Origin: an uncultured Bacteroidales bacterium
GTDB lineage: Bacteria; Bacteroidota; Bacteroidia; Bacteroidales; UBA932
Assembly: GCA_900318565.1 (NCBI GenBank)
Contig: ONLD01000015.1
Location: forward strand, 1-54,116
Reading direction: 5' to 3'
DNA: 54,116 nt
The notes under the pieces are model-generated. The model was given only the letters and a program-made list of their open reading frames with translations. It had not been told where the DNA came from and searched no databases. Positions 1 through 8,257 of the stretch are shown one piece after another. The position numbers and the translations under genes were made by a program. How positions within the stretch are numbered: position 1 is the first letter of the stretch; each line of letters opens with the position of its first letter.

Positions 1-106
1 ATCAATCATTCCGCAAATGCTTGATTTAGAGCGAACTAAATAGAAAAGTCAAAAATATTTTGCCTTTTATTTGGATTTCAACTGGGAATTACGATTTATG
101 TGTGGT

Positions 107-133
107 ATTTTGCCAATCAAATATTGGCAAAAT
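107..133. repeat. perfect inverted repeat, 11-bp arms
   Basis: ATTTTGCCAAT and ATTGGCAAAAT are separated by 5 bp. The half-site TTTTGCC/GGCAAAA occurs again at about 58-64 and 144-149, so this leader region has several copies of one short word. It lies about 75 bp upstream of the likely -7 box of the gene at 247. It could be an operator or a factor-independent hairpin of an unseen upstream gene. No T-run follows the right arm, which makes a terminator less likely. Confidence 0.5.
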
Positions 134-208
134 CAAGTGCGCGTCGGCAAAAACCGGTATAAATCCCTCCTTAAGATGCTCAATGATATCTTTTCAGTGT
201 AAAATATG

Positions 209-216
209 TATCTTTG
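209..216 (+). promoter_or_regulatory. Bacteroidota-type -7 box (TATCTTTG)
   Basis: The box matches TAnnTTTG and lies 30 bp before the ATG at 247. No clear TTTG -33 box is seen at the expected distance. The rest of 1-208 holds no gene I can support; a short open frame at 60-242 has no family resemblance and runs through this box. Confidence 0.55.
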
Positions 217-246
217 TTATAAAAGCCGAAGCGCTAATATAAACCT

Positions 247-819
247 ATGAGAACTATAAGCCGCATTGATTATCTGGACAGCGGTCTGTCGCGCCCTGTC
301 ATAGAAGCAGCCATTATTATTATGTATGCTTCAGCCATCCTTTCTTACAGTCCTGTATCCTGCTGGATGAGTGAAAGGATTCCCTTCGTGCAGGCGCTCA
401 TAAACACCGTTGGGATGGTGATTGTCTATTATGCGTATCTTCGCGGAATGAAGCCGCTGCAGCATCCGCTCACCGTACTGTGGTGGATAACCATAGGTTT
501 CAATATCCTTGGCTTTGTCTTTACTTGCCTCGGAGATTCCGCGTCTATGGCGGATGCGGCCGTAGCTGCCGCCCTGCCGCTTATTTACCTTCCGCTCGGA
601 ATTCTCATTATGGTTTGGTACAGGGGGAACCTGGAGCACGCGGGCATTTTGATGATAATCAGGATTCTTGTCGTCAGCCTTGTCCCGGTAGCCTTCTACC
701 TCTTGGGCCTGCTCGAAAAAACCTCCTGGAGAATTATCCAGGAGGTGATTACAATAGGCGTAGAACTGGTTTACGTCTGGGCCCTCAGAAGAACTCTGAT
801 TAATCGAGGGCGGCGATAG
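247..819 (+). CDS. multi-pass membrane protein, unknown function
   Basis: This is a 190-residue hydrophobic protein with about six predicted membrane segments (roughly residues 18-36, 46-66, 75-96, 106-126, 133-155 and 164-184) and a basic C-terminus ending in RRTLINRGRR. I do not recognise a family motif or catalytic residues. The start follows a TATCTTTG promoter box by 30 bp. The 3' end overlaps the convergent lipoprotein gene by 20 bp, so the two transcripts are antisense at their ends. A small inner-membrane protein is all that can be said. Confidence 0.75.
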   Translation: MRTISRIDYLDSGLSRPVIEAAIIIMYASAILSYSPVSCWMSERIPFVQALINTVGMVIVYYAYLRGMKPLQHPLTVLWWITIGFNILGFVFTCLGDSASMADAAVAAALPLIYLPLGILIMVWYRGNLEHAGILMIIRILVVSLVPVAFYLLGLLEKTSWRIIQEVITIGVELVYVWALRRTLINRGRR

Positions 820-1180
820 CGTAATCCTTTATTTTTACCTTGGGGTTTTCAGGCTTGCCGACAGCATTGCTTTCCTGCCAGTAAACCGTGATTGTAAATG
901 CCGTGGTGCCGGTATTCTTGTATGCTGCATACACTTTGTCGCAGGCCGCGATGACTTTATTGTCATTGGCGCTGGTACGGAAAATTGTGCTTCCGGGAAG
1001 AGCCTCCCTGATTGCCTCCTCCATACTTGTCAGGATTGCGTAGTCGGAATTGGAAACTGTTATGGACGGTTCAACGCCATAGATGCCGGCATTGTCATTT
1101 ACATTTGTTTTTGTACAAGATACTGCCGAAAAGAGAAGGCAGAATGCGGCCATAAGGCCGAGGATTTTTACCGTTTTCAT
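800..1180 (-). CDS. small lipoprotein, paralogue of its upstream neighbour
   Basis: A 126-residue protein with a lipoprotein signal peptide (KILGLMAAFCLLFSAVSC, Cys22). The mature part is similar to the protein coded just upstream: both have G-[IV]-YGV after the Cys, an AI/AV-REA segment, a RTS/RSS..D.K-IAA.DK core and a T-I-..-W-[QR]-[EQ]-[SN] strand. The start codon overlaps the upstream stop by one base (TAATG), so translation is probably coupled. Function is unknown; it should be anchored in a membrane by its lipid. It could be a domain seen in other Bacteroidales lipoproteins, but I recognise no name. Confidence 0.75.
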   Translation of the reverse strand: MKTVKILGLMAAFCLLFSAVSCTKTNVNDNAGIYGVEPSITVSNSDYAILTSMEEAIREALPGSTIFRTSANDNKVIAACDKVYAAYKNTGTTAFTITVYWQESNAVGKPENPKVKIKDYAIAALD

Positions 1181-1563
1181 TATTTTGAAGGTTTTGTTTT
1201 ATATTGCTTAATAGTCTGCTTGGGGTGGTCTCCCTCTCCCAGTGAGGAATTCTGACGCCAGAATAAGATAATGGTGTACTCCTTGGAGACAACGTCGGAG
1301 TATGCGTTGAACGCTTTGTCGGCAGCGGCAATGGCTTTGCTGTCCAAAGAAGAAGACCTGTAAGTCAGGCCGTCGGTCTTGACGGCTTCGCGTACTGCGC
1401 CGGCCATTTGTTCGACAAGAGCCTTGTCTTCATACGTCACGAGTTCCTCTGTGCAATATACTCCGTAAACACCACTTTCGTCGCTTGAATTTGTGCAAGA
1501 TGAACTTGCGAACAAAGCGAGGAAGCAAGCCACGATAGGGCTAATAACTTTTGATAATTTCAT
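1180..1563 (-). CDS. small lipoprotein, first of a tandem pair
   Basis: A 127-residue lipoprotein: signal peptide MKLSKVISPIVACFLALF then SSSC. I place the start at 1563 rather than the upstream in-frame codon at 1602, because a -7 box (TACCTTTG on the minus strand, 1590-1597) lies between them and the signal peptide begins exactly here. The next gene (800-1180) is a paralogue and overlaps by one base, so this is a two-gene operon from a tandem duplication. No enzymatic motif is visible. Function is unknown. Confidence 0.75.
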   Translation of the reverse strand: MKLSKVISPIVACFLALFASSSCTNSSDESGVYGVYCTEELVTYEDKALVEQMAGAVREAVKTDGLTYRSSSLDSKAIAAADKAFNAYSDVVSKEYTIILFWRQNSSLGEGDHPKQTIKQYKTKPSK

Positions 1564-1589
1564 CTCGATATTGTTTAAAAATGCGCCGG

Positions 1590-1597
1590 CAAAGGTA
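1590..1597 (-). promoter_or_regulatory. -7 box (TACCTTTG) of the lipoprotein pair
   Basis: It reads TACCTTTG on the minus strand, about 26 bp before the ATG at 1563. It excludes the longer in-frame start at 1602. Confidence 0.6.
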
Positions 1598-1696
1598 CGC
1601 ATTCTTAAATTGAAAGTGTCATTCTGGCGCTGCTGAACTTCGGCAAATTCAGCTGCAGTTCGGCAAAAACAGCGTCAGTAGCAGGCTTGAGATTGC

Positions 1697-1775
1697 CTAC
1701 TGCTCTAAAGGCGCGGCGAAGACGAATCTGGCACCGCCTGTGTAGGAGGTGTCAAGAATAGTGCGGGCGTTTTGC
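1697..1775 (-). pseudogene. C-terminal remnant of a histidine kinase
   Basis: In one minus-strand frame the sequence reads ...RTILDTSYTGGARFVFAAPLE.. then stops at 1697. The pattern LDTxYTGGARFVF..PLE is the usual end of a HATPase_c domain in Bacteroidota hybrid or sensor kinases. It matches the end of the kinase at 3802-5694 (LDTDHTDGARFVLVIPLEE). Nothing upstream in frame extends the homology before the acyltransferase gene begins, so this looks like a stub left by a deletion or insertion. Based on about 22 residues only. Confidence 0.45.
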
Positions 1776-1799
1776 GTCGGTGGGCAGCAGACGTTTCAT

Positions 1800-2963
1800 T
1801 TATCCTATTAGGTATTTTCCGATTTTTGGAATTCTCTGGACCAGTACGCACAGTACGGCCGTGACTATGAATGTGATGAGTGCGGTGGAAAGCACTTCTG
1901 CGGGCGTGGTCCAGACTCCGAGAATCCCTTCGGACCCGCGCTTAAGCAGGCCGCAGATCCAGGTCAGGACGGTGCTTAGTACCAGCATATGGCAAAGATA
2001 CATACCGTAGCTTGTCTTGGATACCGGCAGGATGACTTTTTGGTAGAACTTTCCGGCGCAGCCAATCTTCCTGATAATCAGTATCCACGCGATTGTCATA
2101 AATGCAAGTCCCAGGGTGTCGTTGAACCAGGTGGTCTCCCAGATGGCGGCGTAGCCGACCGGCCCCGATACGGGGAAAGACCCGCCGGCATCGGCCAGTA
2201 CGCGCCTGTAGAATCCTTGGGCGCCGATGAAGAATCCTGCCGCGAAAAGGGGAAGCGCAATGGCGAGGGTCTTCGCCCAGGATAACTGTTTTACGAATTT
2301 ACGGAAGTACAGTCCAAGCAGCAGATATCCGATGAAACCGCTGATGTAGTAGAATGTGCCGTAGCTGTTCCAGCTGGCTTCGCCCCAGAGGGGATATTTA
2401 GCCAGATTGGGGATTCCGGAGGGCCCGTAGATTACCTGCGCGGGGCCGCCTGCCCACTGGCGGATAAACGGAATGAGGGTGGAGAACAGCCAGATGCCGA
2501 GGAACAGCAGCAGTTCTTTCTTCCCTACCTTTTCGGCCCAGGGGGAAAGAAGCGGCATAATGAGGTAAACGCCGAGCAGCATATACACGAACCAGAGGTG
2601 ACCGGCCGAATAATTGAAGTTCAGGGCCAGGTCTTTGAGGTTCTGCACCGGTTCTCCCCACACGAATGCATAGACCAGTGACCAGATTAAAAACGGGACG
2701 ATGACGCGGACTATCCTCCTGCGGAAAAACTCACCCGTGGAGTAGTGTATCGGGAATTGTAAATAACTGGAGGCTACGACGAACAGCGGCACGCAGGCGC
2801 GGGTGAAAGTGTTCAGAATCGTCACCCATACGGCGTCGGATTTGGTCATTACCAGAGTGCCGCCGTCTCCGAAATAGAATCCTTCGCAGCAGTGCGTCAT
2901 CATAACAAACAGACAGGCGATAATTCTCAGCCAGTCTATCCATATCTCCCTTTCTTTATTCAT
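1800..2963 (-). CDS. acyltransferase-3 family membrane protein
   Basis: A 387-residue multi-pass protein of the acyltransferase-3 (OafA/OatA/WecH) type, which acylates cell-surface sugars or other extracytoplasmic acceptors. The N-terminal DWLRIIACLFVMMTH carries the family R-x10-H pattern (Arg13, His24) in the first membrane segment, and about ten hydrophobic segments follow. The start at 2963 fits the canonical beginning MNKEREIWIDWLR; a longer frame to 3020 would run into the upstream gene. It lies 13 bp downstream of the YhfC-like gene and is probably cotranscribed. The acceptor cannot be told from sequence. Confidence 0.88.
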   Translation of the reverse strand: MNKEREIWIDWLRIIACLFVMMTHCCEGFYFGDGGTLVMTKSDAVWVTILNTFTRACVPLFVVASSYLQFPIHYSTGEFFRRRIVRVIVPFLIWSLVYAFVWGEPVQNLKDLALNFNYSAGHLWFVYMLLGVYLIMPLLSPWAEKVGKKELLLFLGIWLFSTLIPFIRQWAGGPAQVIYGPSGIPNLAKYPLWGEASWNSYGTFYYISGFIGYLLLGLYFRKFVKQLSWAKTLAIALPLFAAGFFIGAQGFYRRVLADAGGSFPVSGPVGYAAIWETTWFNDTLGLAFMTIAWILIIRKIGCAGKFYQKVILPVSKTSYGMYLCHMLVLSTVLTWICGLLKRGSEGILGVWTTPAEVLSTALITFIVTAVLCVLVQRIPKIGKYLIG

Positions 2964-2976
2964 AAGCGATTGAATC

Positions 2977-3756
2977 TTATAGTTTTCTTGCGACCATATA
3001 TCCGATAGCTGCAACGGCAACAGCTTCTGCAGAGACGATGAGTTCGAGCTGCACCATTCCGACCGATTTCTGGAGCATCACTACTCCGGAATCGACAATC
3101 GCGTGGAGGGCGACGGCCGCGGGAAACAGCCACAGCCATTTGCCGCCTTTTCGTACGGCCACCCAGACCAGCATAGAGAGTCCCAAGTGAAGGACAAGAG
3201 CGGAGATGCGCTCCCAAAGACCAGTCAACAGGGTCCCGGCTCCGACCGTCTGCAACTGGTTCAGTTGCGCCTGCAGCTGTGCGGCGGCGTCTTCCGGCAC
3301 TTTGGCGAAGAGGATACCGGACAGTCCGGCATTGATCAAGGCCGAAACGACAAAGTTGCTTATCATAGTGATACCGAATATGATAAGCATTTCCGCGCCT
3401 CCGTGGCCGATACCGTAAGCTATGCCGGGAAGTGCTGTAGAGGGCTCCTTTTTCAGCAGGAACTTCATCGAGAGGAAACGCCCCGTTTCTTCAAACACCC
3501 CGGCTGCCAGTCCGCCATAGACGGCAAACAGGAGCGTGTTGCCCATAATGGCCGGCCCGTTCGGACCCTTCAGGACCAGCTGGTGCATTATGCTTTCCAG
3601 CACCAGGGCGAACACGATGAACGTACCGGCTCCTATCAGAATCGTAGATAGCCGGGCGCGATACTTACGCATCAGCCATACTGCCAGGCAGACGGGAACG
3701 GCAATGCCCAGGACTGCACCTACGGCCATCAGGATGAGAGAACTTACAGGAACCAT
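2977..3756 (-). CDS. YhfC-family intramembrane metalloprotease-like protein
   Basis: A 259-residue protein with about seven membrane segments. It has the paired motifs of the YhfC family (PF10086, related to CPBP/glutamic-type intramembrane proteases): EETGR at residues 89-93 and GIGHGGAE at 115-122. These place Glu and His residues in membrane segments. The family is predicted to be proteolytic, but substrates are unknown. It follows the sensor kinase gene by 45 bp and precedes the acyltransferase, all on the minus strand, so the three may form one unit. N-terminal segment MVPVSSLILMAVGAVLG is the first membrane helix, not a cleaved signal. Confidence 0.85.
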   Translation of the reverse strand: MVPVSSLILMAVGAVLGIAVPVCLAVWLMRKYRARLSTILIGAGTFIVFALVLESIMHQLVLKGPNGPAIMGNTLLFAVYGGLAAGVFEETGRFLSMKFLLKKEPSTALPGIAYGIGHGGAEMLIIFGITMISNFVVSALINAGLSGILFAKVPEDAAAQLQAQLNQLQTVGAGTLLTGLWERISALVLHLGLSMLVWVAVRKGGKWLWLFPAAVALHAIVDSGVVMLQKSVGMVQLELIVSAEAVAVAAIGYMVARKL

Positions 3757-3801
3757 ATGAATAGTGAATTATCTGACTTTAGAAGTTGCGGCAAGCCGTG
3801 C

Positions 3802-5694
3802 TCAGTCTGTTTCCGTCACCTCTTCCAGGGGGATGACCAGTACAAAACGGGCCCCGTCCGTATGGTCGGTATCCAGCCACACATTTCCGCCCAGATTGGC
3901 GGCAATCATCCTGCATATACTTAAACCCAGGCCGGCCCCTTGCTTGTTGTTGTCCAGCTTGACGAAACGCTCGAATATTTCCTCGGCCTTCTCGGGTGGA
4001 ACTCCGGGGCCTGAATCAGCTACATAGAAGGTGATTTTGCCGGGATTTTCCACAAGAGAACTGCCTATCATAATCTCGCCGCTGGAGGTGTACTTGCAAG
4101 CGTTGGTCAGGAGATTGATAAGAATTTGCTGTACCCGCATTCCGTCGGTCATATAACGGGCTTTCTCATCTATCCCCGGCTGTCGTGCAATGATAACGCC
4201 GGGCGGTACCCGGTGCTCCACCGCCTTGATAGCCATCCGCGCCATTTCGTTGAGGTTAGTCGGCGAAAAGTTTACGATGAACCGCCCGTTTTCCATATCG
4301 GACAGGTTGAGCAAATCATTTATAATGCTGGTGAGGAAATTGGAGTTGTTGGTGATGTAAGCCAGATATTCGGCCTTCTCCTCGTCGGAAATATAGCCGT
4401 CCGGCATCCCCAACAACTGCGAAAAACCGATGATGGAATTGAGCGGCGTGCGTATCTCGTGGCTCATATTCTGGATGAAGGCGGTTTTAATCTTGTTGGC
4501 TCTTTCTGCAATGCTGTTCGCCTTCTTGAGTGAGTTCAGGCTCTGGCTCATCGCAAGGAAGACAACCAATCCGAAACTGATAAGCACGAAGAACAAAGCC
4601 CACATAATCTGCTTCTTGTACTCTTGCCAAAGCGTCTGTGGCGCACCCACCACCATCGCTTCTTCAGGAATCAGGGATGTATCCAGGCCGAAGTGCTGCA
4701 TCGCCTTATAATTAAGGGACGGGACGCCGGCCTCAAGGTGGATAAAGTGCATATCGGCCGGCTGGAGACCGTGATCCAGCACGTCAAGGATGCGCTGGCG
4801 CAGGATGAGGTTGTATTCCCTGGGCGAGTAGCTATAGTAGCCGATCACATTTGGGTGGGTTTCCATATCGCTCCAGAACAAAGTGTACACGGGGGCGATG
4901 GACTCGATGATATGCAGTGTGTTGTGTCTGGTGGATACATTTTGGAGATATTCTTCCCTGACCAGCCAGGAGCTGAAAAGGACGGCCGTATCGGGTCCGG
5001 AAGCTTTTTGCAATTCAGAGATAAGTCCGTCGGTGGAGTGGTGGGCAGCGTTGATTACGCGATAAGAGACCTCGGGATGGTTCTCATCAAGATATTGCTC
5101 CAGTTTCCACTGATGCTCTTTGCTCATATAATTCTCTCCGCCGACAAAGATAAAGCTGCGTAGCTCCGGTTGCAGCCTGACAATCATCTCAACTGTCCTC
5201 TTCCACAAAGCCGGAGCCTCTATGAGCGAGAAATTGACGCCTTCCTTTTTCAGCATAATCACGGGATGCCGGCGGGCTGCCGGATCGCCTGGCCCAAAGA
5301 GGGTATATTCCGTGTCGCAAAAGTAATCTTGCTCTCCCACAAGCAGGATGGGTATTCCATTGAAGCGGCGGTGGACACGTTCGGTAAAATTGAAAATGCT
5401 CCCGCCAAGCATTATCACCAGTGACGGCCTTCGCTCCAGGGAGTCCAGAACCGCTTCCACGCTCTGCTCCAACTCCGGGACGCTTGTGTGTGACAAAAGT
5501 TGAAAGTAATGCAGTGAGACCGCTATGTCCGCCCTTTCCTTGTCAAGTTCCAGAACGGGCGAAAGCATATTCCGGACCCATTCGCTTGAGGGGGTGTGAG
5601 AAGACAAAACCAGGATATCCTGACTGACTTGAGCGGTCAATGGCAGCGGGGCGAGCAGAAATGCCAAGAGGCATAGGTGAATGTGGCGCAGCAT
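3802..5694 (-). CDS. periplasmic-sensing histidine kinase
   Basis: A 630-residue kinase. Residues 1-21 are a signal peptide; about 22-355 form a periplasmic sensor that resembles ABC substrate-binding folds (two alpha/beta lobes, e.g. SLVIMLGGSIFNF, AVLFSSWLV). One membrane helix is at 362-383, then a short coiled coil. HisKA follows with phospho-acceptor His412 in NMSHEIRTPLNSIIGFSQLL. HATPase_c has the N box LLTNACKY (about 527-535), G1 DSGPGVP (560) and G2 GAGLGLS (587). There is no receiver or output domain and no response regulator gene nearby, so its partner is elsewhere. The ligand is unknown. Confidence 0.93.
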   Translation of the reverse strand: MLRHIHLCLLAFLLAPLPLTAQVSQDILVLSSHTPSSEWVRNMLSPVLELDKERADIAVSLHYFQLLSHTSVPELEQSVEAVLDSLERRPSLVIMLGGSIFNFTERVHRRFNGIPILLVGEQDYFCDTEYTLFGPGDPAARRHPVIMLKKEGVNFSLIEAPALWKRTVEMIVRLQPELRSFIFVGGENYMSKEHQWKLEQYLDENHPEVSYRVINAAHHSTDGLISELQKASGPDTAVLFSSWLVREEYLQNVSTRHNTLHIIESIAPVYTLFWSDMETHPNVIGYYSYSPREYNLILRQRILDVLDHGLQPADMHFIHLEAGVPSLNYKAMQHFGLDTSLIPEEAMVVGAPQTLWQEYKKQIMWALFFVLISFGLVVFLAMSQSLNSLKKANSIAERANKIKTAFIQNMSHEIRTPLNSIIGFSQLLGMPDGYISDEEKAEYLAYITNNSNFLTSIINDLLNLSDMENGRFIVNFSPTNLNEMARMAIKAVEHRVPPGVIIARQPGIDEKARYMTDGMRVQQILINLLTNACKYTSSGEIMIGSSLVENPGKITFYVADSGPGVPPEKAEEIFERFVKLDNNKQGAGLGLSICRMIAANLGGNVWLDTDHTDGARFVLVIPLEEVTETD

Positions 5695-5789
5695 AACTAT
5701 CTAAGCTTGTTGCGAATATAGGCATAATAAATGAAATTAGAAAACTTGTCTGAACACCAGTTTGTGCTGTCTTCCCAATTGGGACCGGT

Positions 5790-6686
5790 TCAACTTTGCT
5801 TGCCGGGTTTCAGAATCATAAAGAGCACAGCTGCCACGCACACTGCGATTCCGAGTCCCATCTTCATTGTCAGGGGCTCCCCGAAGAGGAACGTCCCTAT
5901 CAGAATGGCCGTCAAGGGCTCGAACACGCCGAGGACGGACGTCTTCGTGGGACCGATGAGACGGGAAGATATCGCGAGCGTGAGCATAGAAATCATTGTG
6001 GGTACGAGCGCCAGCCCGATCAGGTTCGCCCAGTCTCCCGGGCCGTTTACGCCCTCGATGAAGCTGCCGCCCTGTACGGCACGGATGGATGCGAACAGGG
6101 CCGTACCCGTCAGAAGCGCATATAGAGTGAGGGTGTGCTCGGAAACGTGCTTAATCCGCTTGCTGCGGTTCACGATGACAAGGTAGAACGCATAGCTGAG
6201 GGCGGAGCCGATGGCGAGAAGAATCCCGAGAGGCTTTATCTGGGCGGCGCCTGACGGTTGGGACAGCAGCAGGATGCCTCCGAATGTCGCGGCGATGGAT
6301 ACCCACGTCTGCCAGCTGGGGTAAAACCGCAGTAACACCATAATCAGCGCGACAAAAACAGGGTACAGGTACACCAATGTCGTCGCGAGCCCGGACGGGA
6401 TGAATTCATAGGAGATGAAGAGGAACAGGCTGCTGCAGGCAAACAGCAGGCCCAGGACAGCCAGAAGGCTCAGTTCCCGGCCCTTTACCCGGAAGGGCTC
6501 TCTTTTCAAGAGCATCCACCCGGCGAGCAGGAGCGCGGAAATGCCATACCGGAAGAACAGCATCACCAGTACAGGCACTCCGCTTTCCAGCAATGGCTTC
6601 GCAAAAAGCGGATTTGTCCCGTACGAGACTCCGGCAATAATGCCGGCACAGATTCCGATGGTGCGTCTTCCGATTGCCTGATTCAT
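5790..6686 (-). CDS. EamA/DMT-family transporter
   Basis: A 298-residue protein with ten predicted membrane helices arranged as two EamA repeats (about 10-145 and 155-290), the normal size for drug/metabolite exporters of the 10-TMS DMT superfamily. Typical segments include FRYGISALLLAGWMLLKREP after helix 2 and GPTKTSVLGVFEPLTAILIG in the second repeat, where the E-P before helix 9 is characteristic. I start at the ATG at 6686; a TTG seven codons upstream is possible but less likely. It is a stand-alone gene, and the substrate cannot be predicted. Confidence 0.9.
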   Translation of the reverse strand: MNQAIGRRTIGICAGIIAGVSYGTNPLFAKPLLESGVPVLVMLFFRYGISALLLAGWMLLKREPFRVKGRELSLLAVLGLLFACSSLFLFISYEFIPSGLATTLVYLYPVFVALIMVLLRFYPSWQTWVSIAATFGGILLLSQPSGAAQIKPLGILLAIGSALSYAFYLVIVNRSKRIKHVSEHTLTLYALLTGTALFASIRAVQGGSFIEGVNGPGDWANLIGLALVPTMISMLTLAISSRLIGPTKTSVLGVFEPLTAILIGTFLFGEPLTMKMGLGIAVCVAAVLFMILKPGKQS

Positions 6687-6826
6687 TATTCTGCAATTAA
6701 CTTTCAAAGGTCGTAAAAATTCGTGATAATCCGACCATTCCGGATGCCTTTTCCGTTTTTTTACGCAGCGTAACTCGAAAAGGTCCAGTTGTACTTCAAC
6801 CGGCGATTATTCATAGACTCAACATC

Positions 6827-6856
6827 TTGGATTCCAGCGCGGAATCATTATATTTG
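6827..6856 (+). promoter_or_regulatory. promoter, TTG-19-TATATTTG
   Basis: TTG (6827-6829) and TATATTTG (6849-6856) are 19 bp apart, close to the Bacteroidota primary sigma consensus. It predicts a 5' UTR of about 65-70 nt before the ATG at 6930 and argues against the in-frame start at 6789. Confidence 0.65.
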
Positions 6857-6929
6857 CAACGACCCTGTTCTCCGAAATACGGAAGAAGGTGACAGATTGA
6901 TTCAAATTGATTCAAAAAGCCCTATCCTT

Positions 6930-8195
6930 ATGAAGACAAAGGCCGTAAGACTCCACGGTAAGGCCGATTTGAGGATCGATGATTTCGAGCTTCCTCCGAT
7001 GCGCGACGATGAAATCCTTGCCCGGGTGGTGACGGACAGCCTGTGTATGTCTTCCTACAAGGCCGTTCATCAAGGCGAAGACCACAAGAGAGTCCCGGAC
7101 GACATAGCCGTGAAGCCCGTGATAATAGGGCACGAGTTTTCGGGCGAGATACTGGAAGTTGGCAGTAAATGGCGGCACAAGTTCAGCAAAGGCGACAAAT
7201 TCTCCATCCAGCCTGCGATGTGCTACCCGTATGGTCCCGCCGGCCTGATGAGCGCCCCGGGCTATTCCTACCCTTATGCCGGAGGGGATGCGACATACAT
7301 AATCATTCCCGACGAGGTGATGGAGATGGACTGCCTGCTGGCATACAAAGGGCCAGGTTTCTTTCCAGCATCCCTTGCTGAACCGCTTTCCTGCGTAATC
7401 GGCGCTATGCACGCCTGCTACCACGTGGCCCCCGGGACATACAGGCACGAAATGGGGATAAGGGACGGCGGCAAGCTGGCTTTGCTGGCGGGAGTCGGCC
7501 CTATGGGGCTGGCGTGCATCAACTATGTGCTCCACCGCACCGACCGCAAGCCCTCGCTCTTCGTGGTGACCGACATAAATCAGGAGCGGCTCGACCGCGC
7601 GGCGCAGCTTTATACGGTAGAATTCGCTGCCTCGAGGGGTATAGATCTTCATTATGTCAACACTTCCCGTATGGAGGAGCCCGAGGCCGTACTCAGGGAT
7701 CTGTCGGGAGGTACCGGCTACGACGATGTCGTGGTGATGGCGCCAGTGCCGTCAGTGGTCGAAACGGCCGACGGCATCCTTGGGCAGGACGGCTGCCTGA
7801 ATTTCTTTTCGGGACCGTCAGGCTCCCCGTTCAAGGTGCCGTTCAACTTCTACAACGTGCATTACGCTTCCACTCACGTGGTAGGGACCAGCGGGGGCAA
7901 TACCGAGGATATGAAGGAGGCGCTGGAGATAATGGGCTGCGGCCTTGATCCGGCGGGGATGGTGACCCACATAGGCGGGCTCGATGCCGTGATAGACACG
8001 ACCCTGGGTCTGCCGTCCATTCCGGGAGGCAAGAAGCTGATTTATACCCACATAGATATGCCGCTTACGGCCATTGCCGACTTCGGCAAGGTGGGGACGC
8101 CGCTTTTCCGTGCCCTTGACGCCATCTGCAAGGCCCACAACGGCTTATGGAACGTCGAGGCGGAGGAATACCTTCTCTCGCACGCAAGAAAATGA
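6930..8195 (+). CDS. zinc-dependent alcohol dehydrogenase, sorbose-1-phosphate reductase type
   Basis: A 421-residue medium-chain dehydrogenase. The GroES-like half has SLCMSSYKAVHQGEDHKR with a catalytic-zinc Cys, then GHEFSG; the Rossmann half has the nucleotide-binding loop GVGPMGLA. The overall layout (long insert between halves, GYSYPYAGGDATY, C-terminal LPSIPGGKKLIYTH) is like L-sorbose-1-phosphate/alcohol reductases of sugar metabolism rather than classical ethanol dehydrogenases. I start at 6930 (MKTKAVRL), since the longer frame begins upstream of the likely promoter at 6827-6856. The substrate is inferred from family likeness only. Confidence 0.85.
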   Translation: MKTKAVRLHGKADLRIDDFELPPMRDDEILARVVTDSLCMSSYKAVHQGEDHKRVPDDIAVKPVIIGHEFSGEILEVGSKWRHKFSKGDKFSIQPAMCYPYGPAGLMSAPGYSYPYAGGDATYIIIPDEVMEMDCLLAYKGPGFFPASLAEPLSCVIGAMHACYHVAPGTYRHEMGIRDGGKLALLAGVGPMGLACINYVLHRTDRKPSLFVVTDINQERLDRAAQLYTVEFAASRGIDLHYVNTSRMEEPEAVLRDLSGGTGYDDVVVMAPVPSVVETADGILGQDGCLNFFSGPSGSPFKVPFNFYNVHYASTHVVGTSGGNTEDMKEALEIMGCGLDPAGMVTHIGGLDAVIDTTLGLPSIPGGKKLIYTHIDMPLTAIADFGKVGTPLFRALDAICKAHNGLWNVEAEEYLLSHARK

Positions 8196-8232
8196 CCTCA
8201 GAGGGGCATTCGACTACCCCCCTGAGGTCATT
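8191..8232. terminator. bidirectional terminator hairpin
   Basis: AATGACCTCAGAGGGG (8191-8206) pairs with CCCCCCTGAGGTCATT (8217-8232) with at most one mismatch and a 10-nt loop. It includes the stop codon of the dehydrogenase and lies between two convergent genes, so it can serve both. Confidence 0.75.
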
Positions 8233-8257
8233 CTGAACTGTGCTTTTGTCTTTAGCG

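Noticed and set aside
60..242. Short open frame at the left edge
   Set aside because: It crosses the inverted repeat and promoter box, and has no recognisable content.
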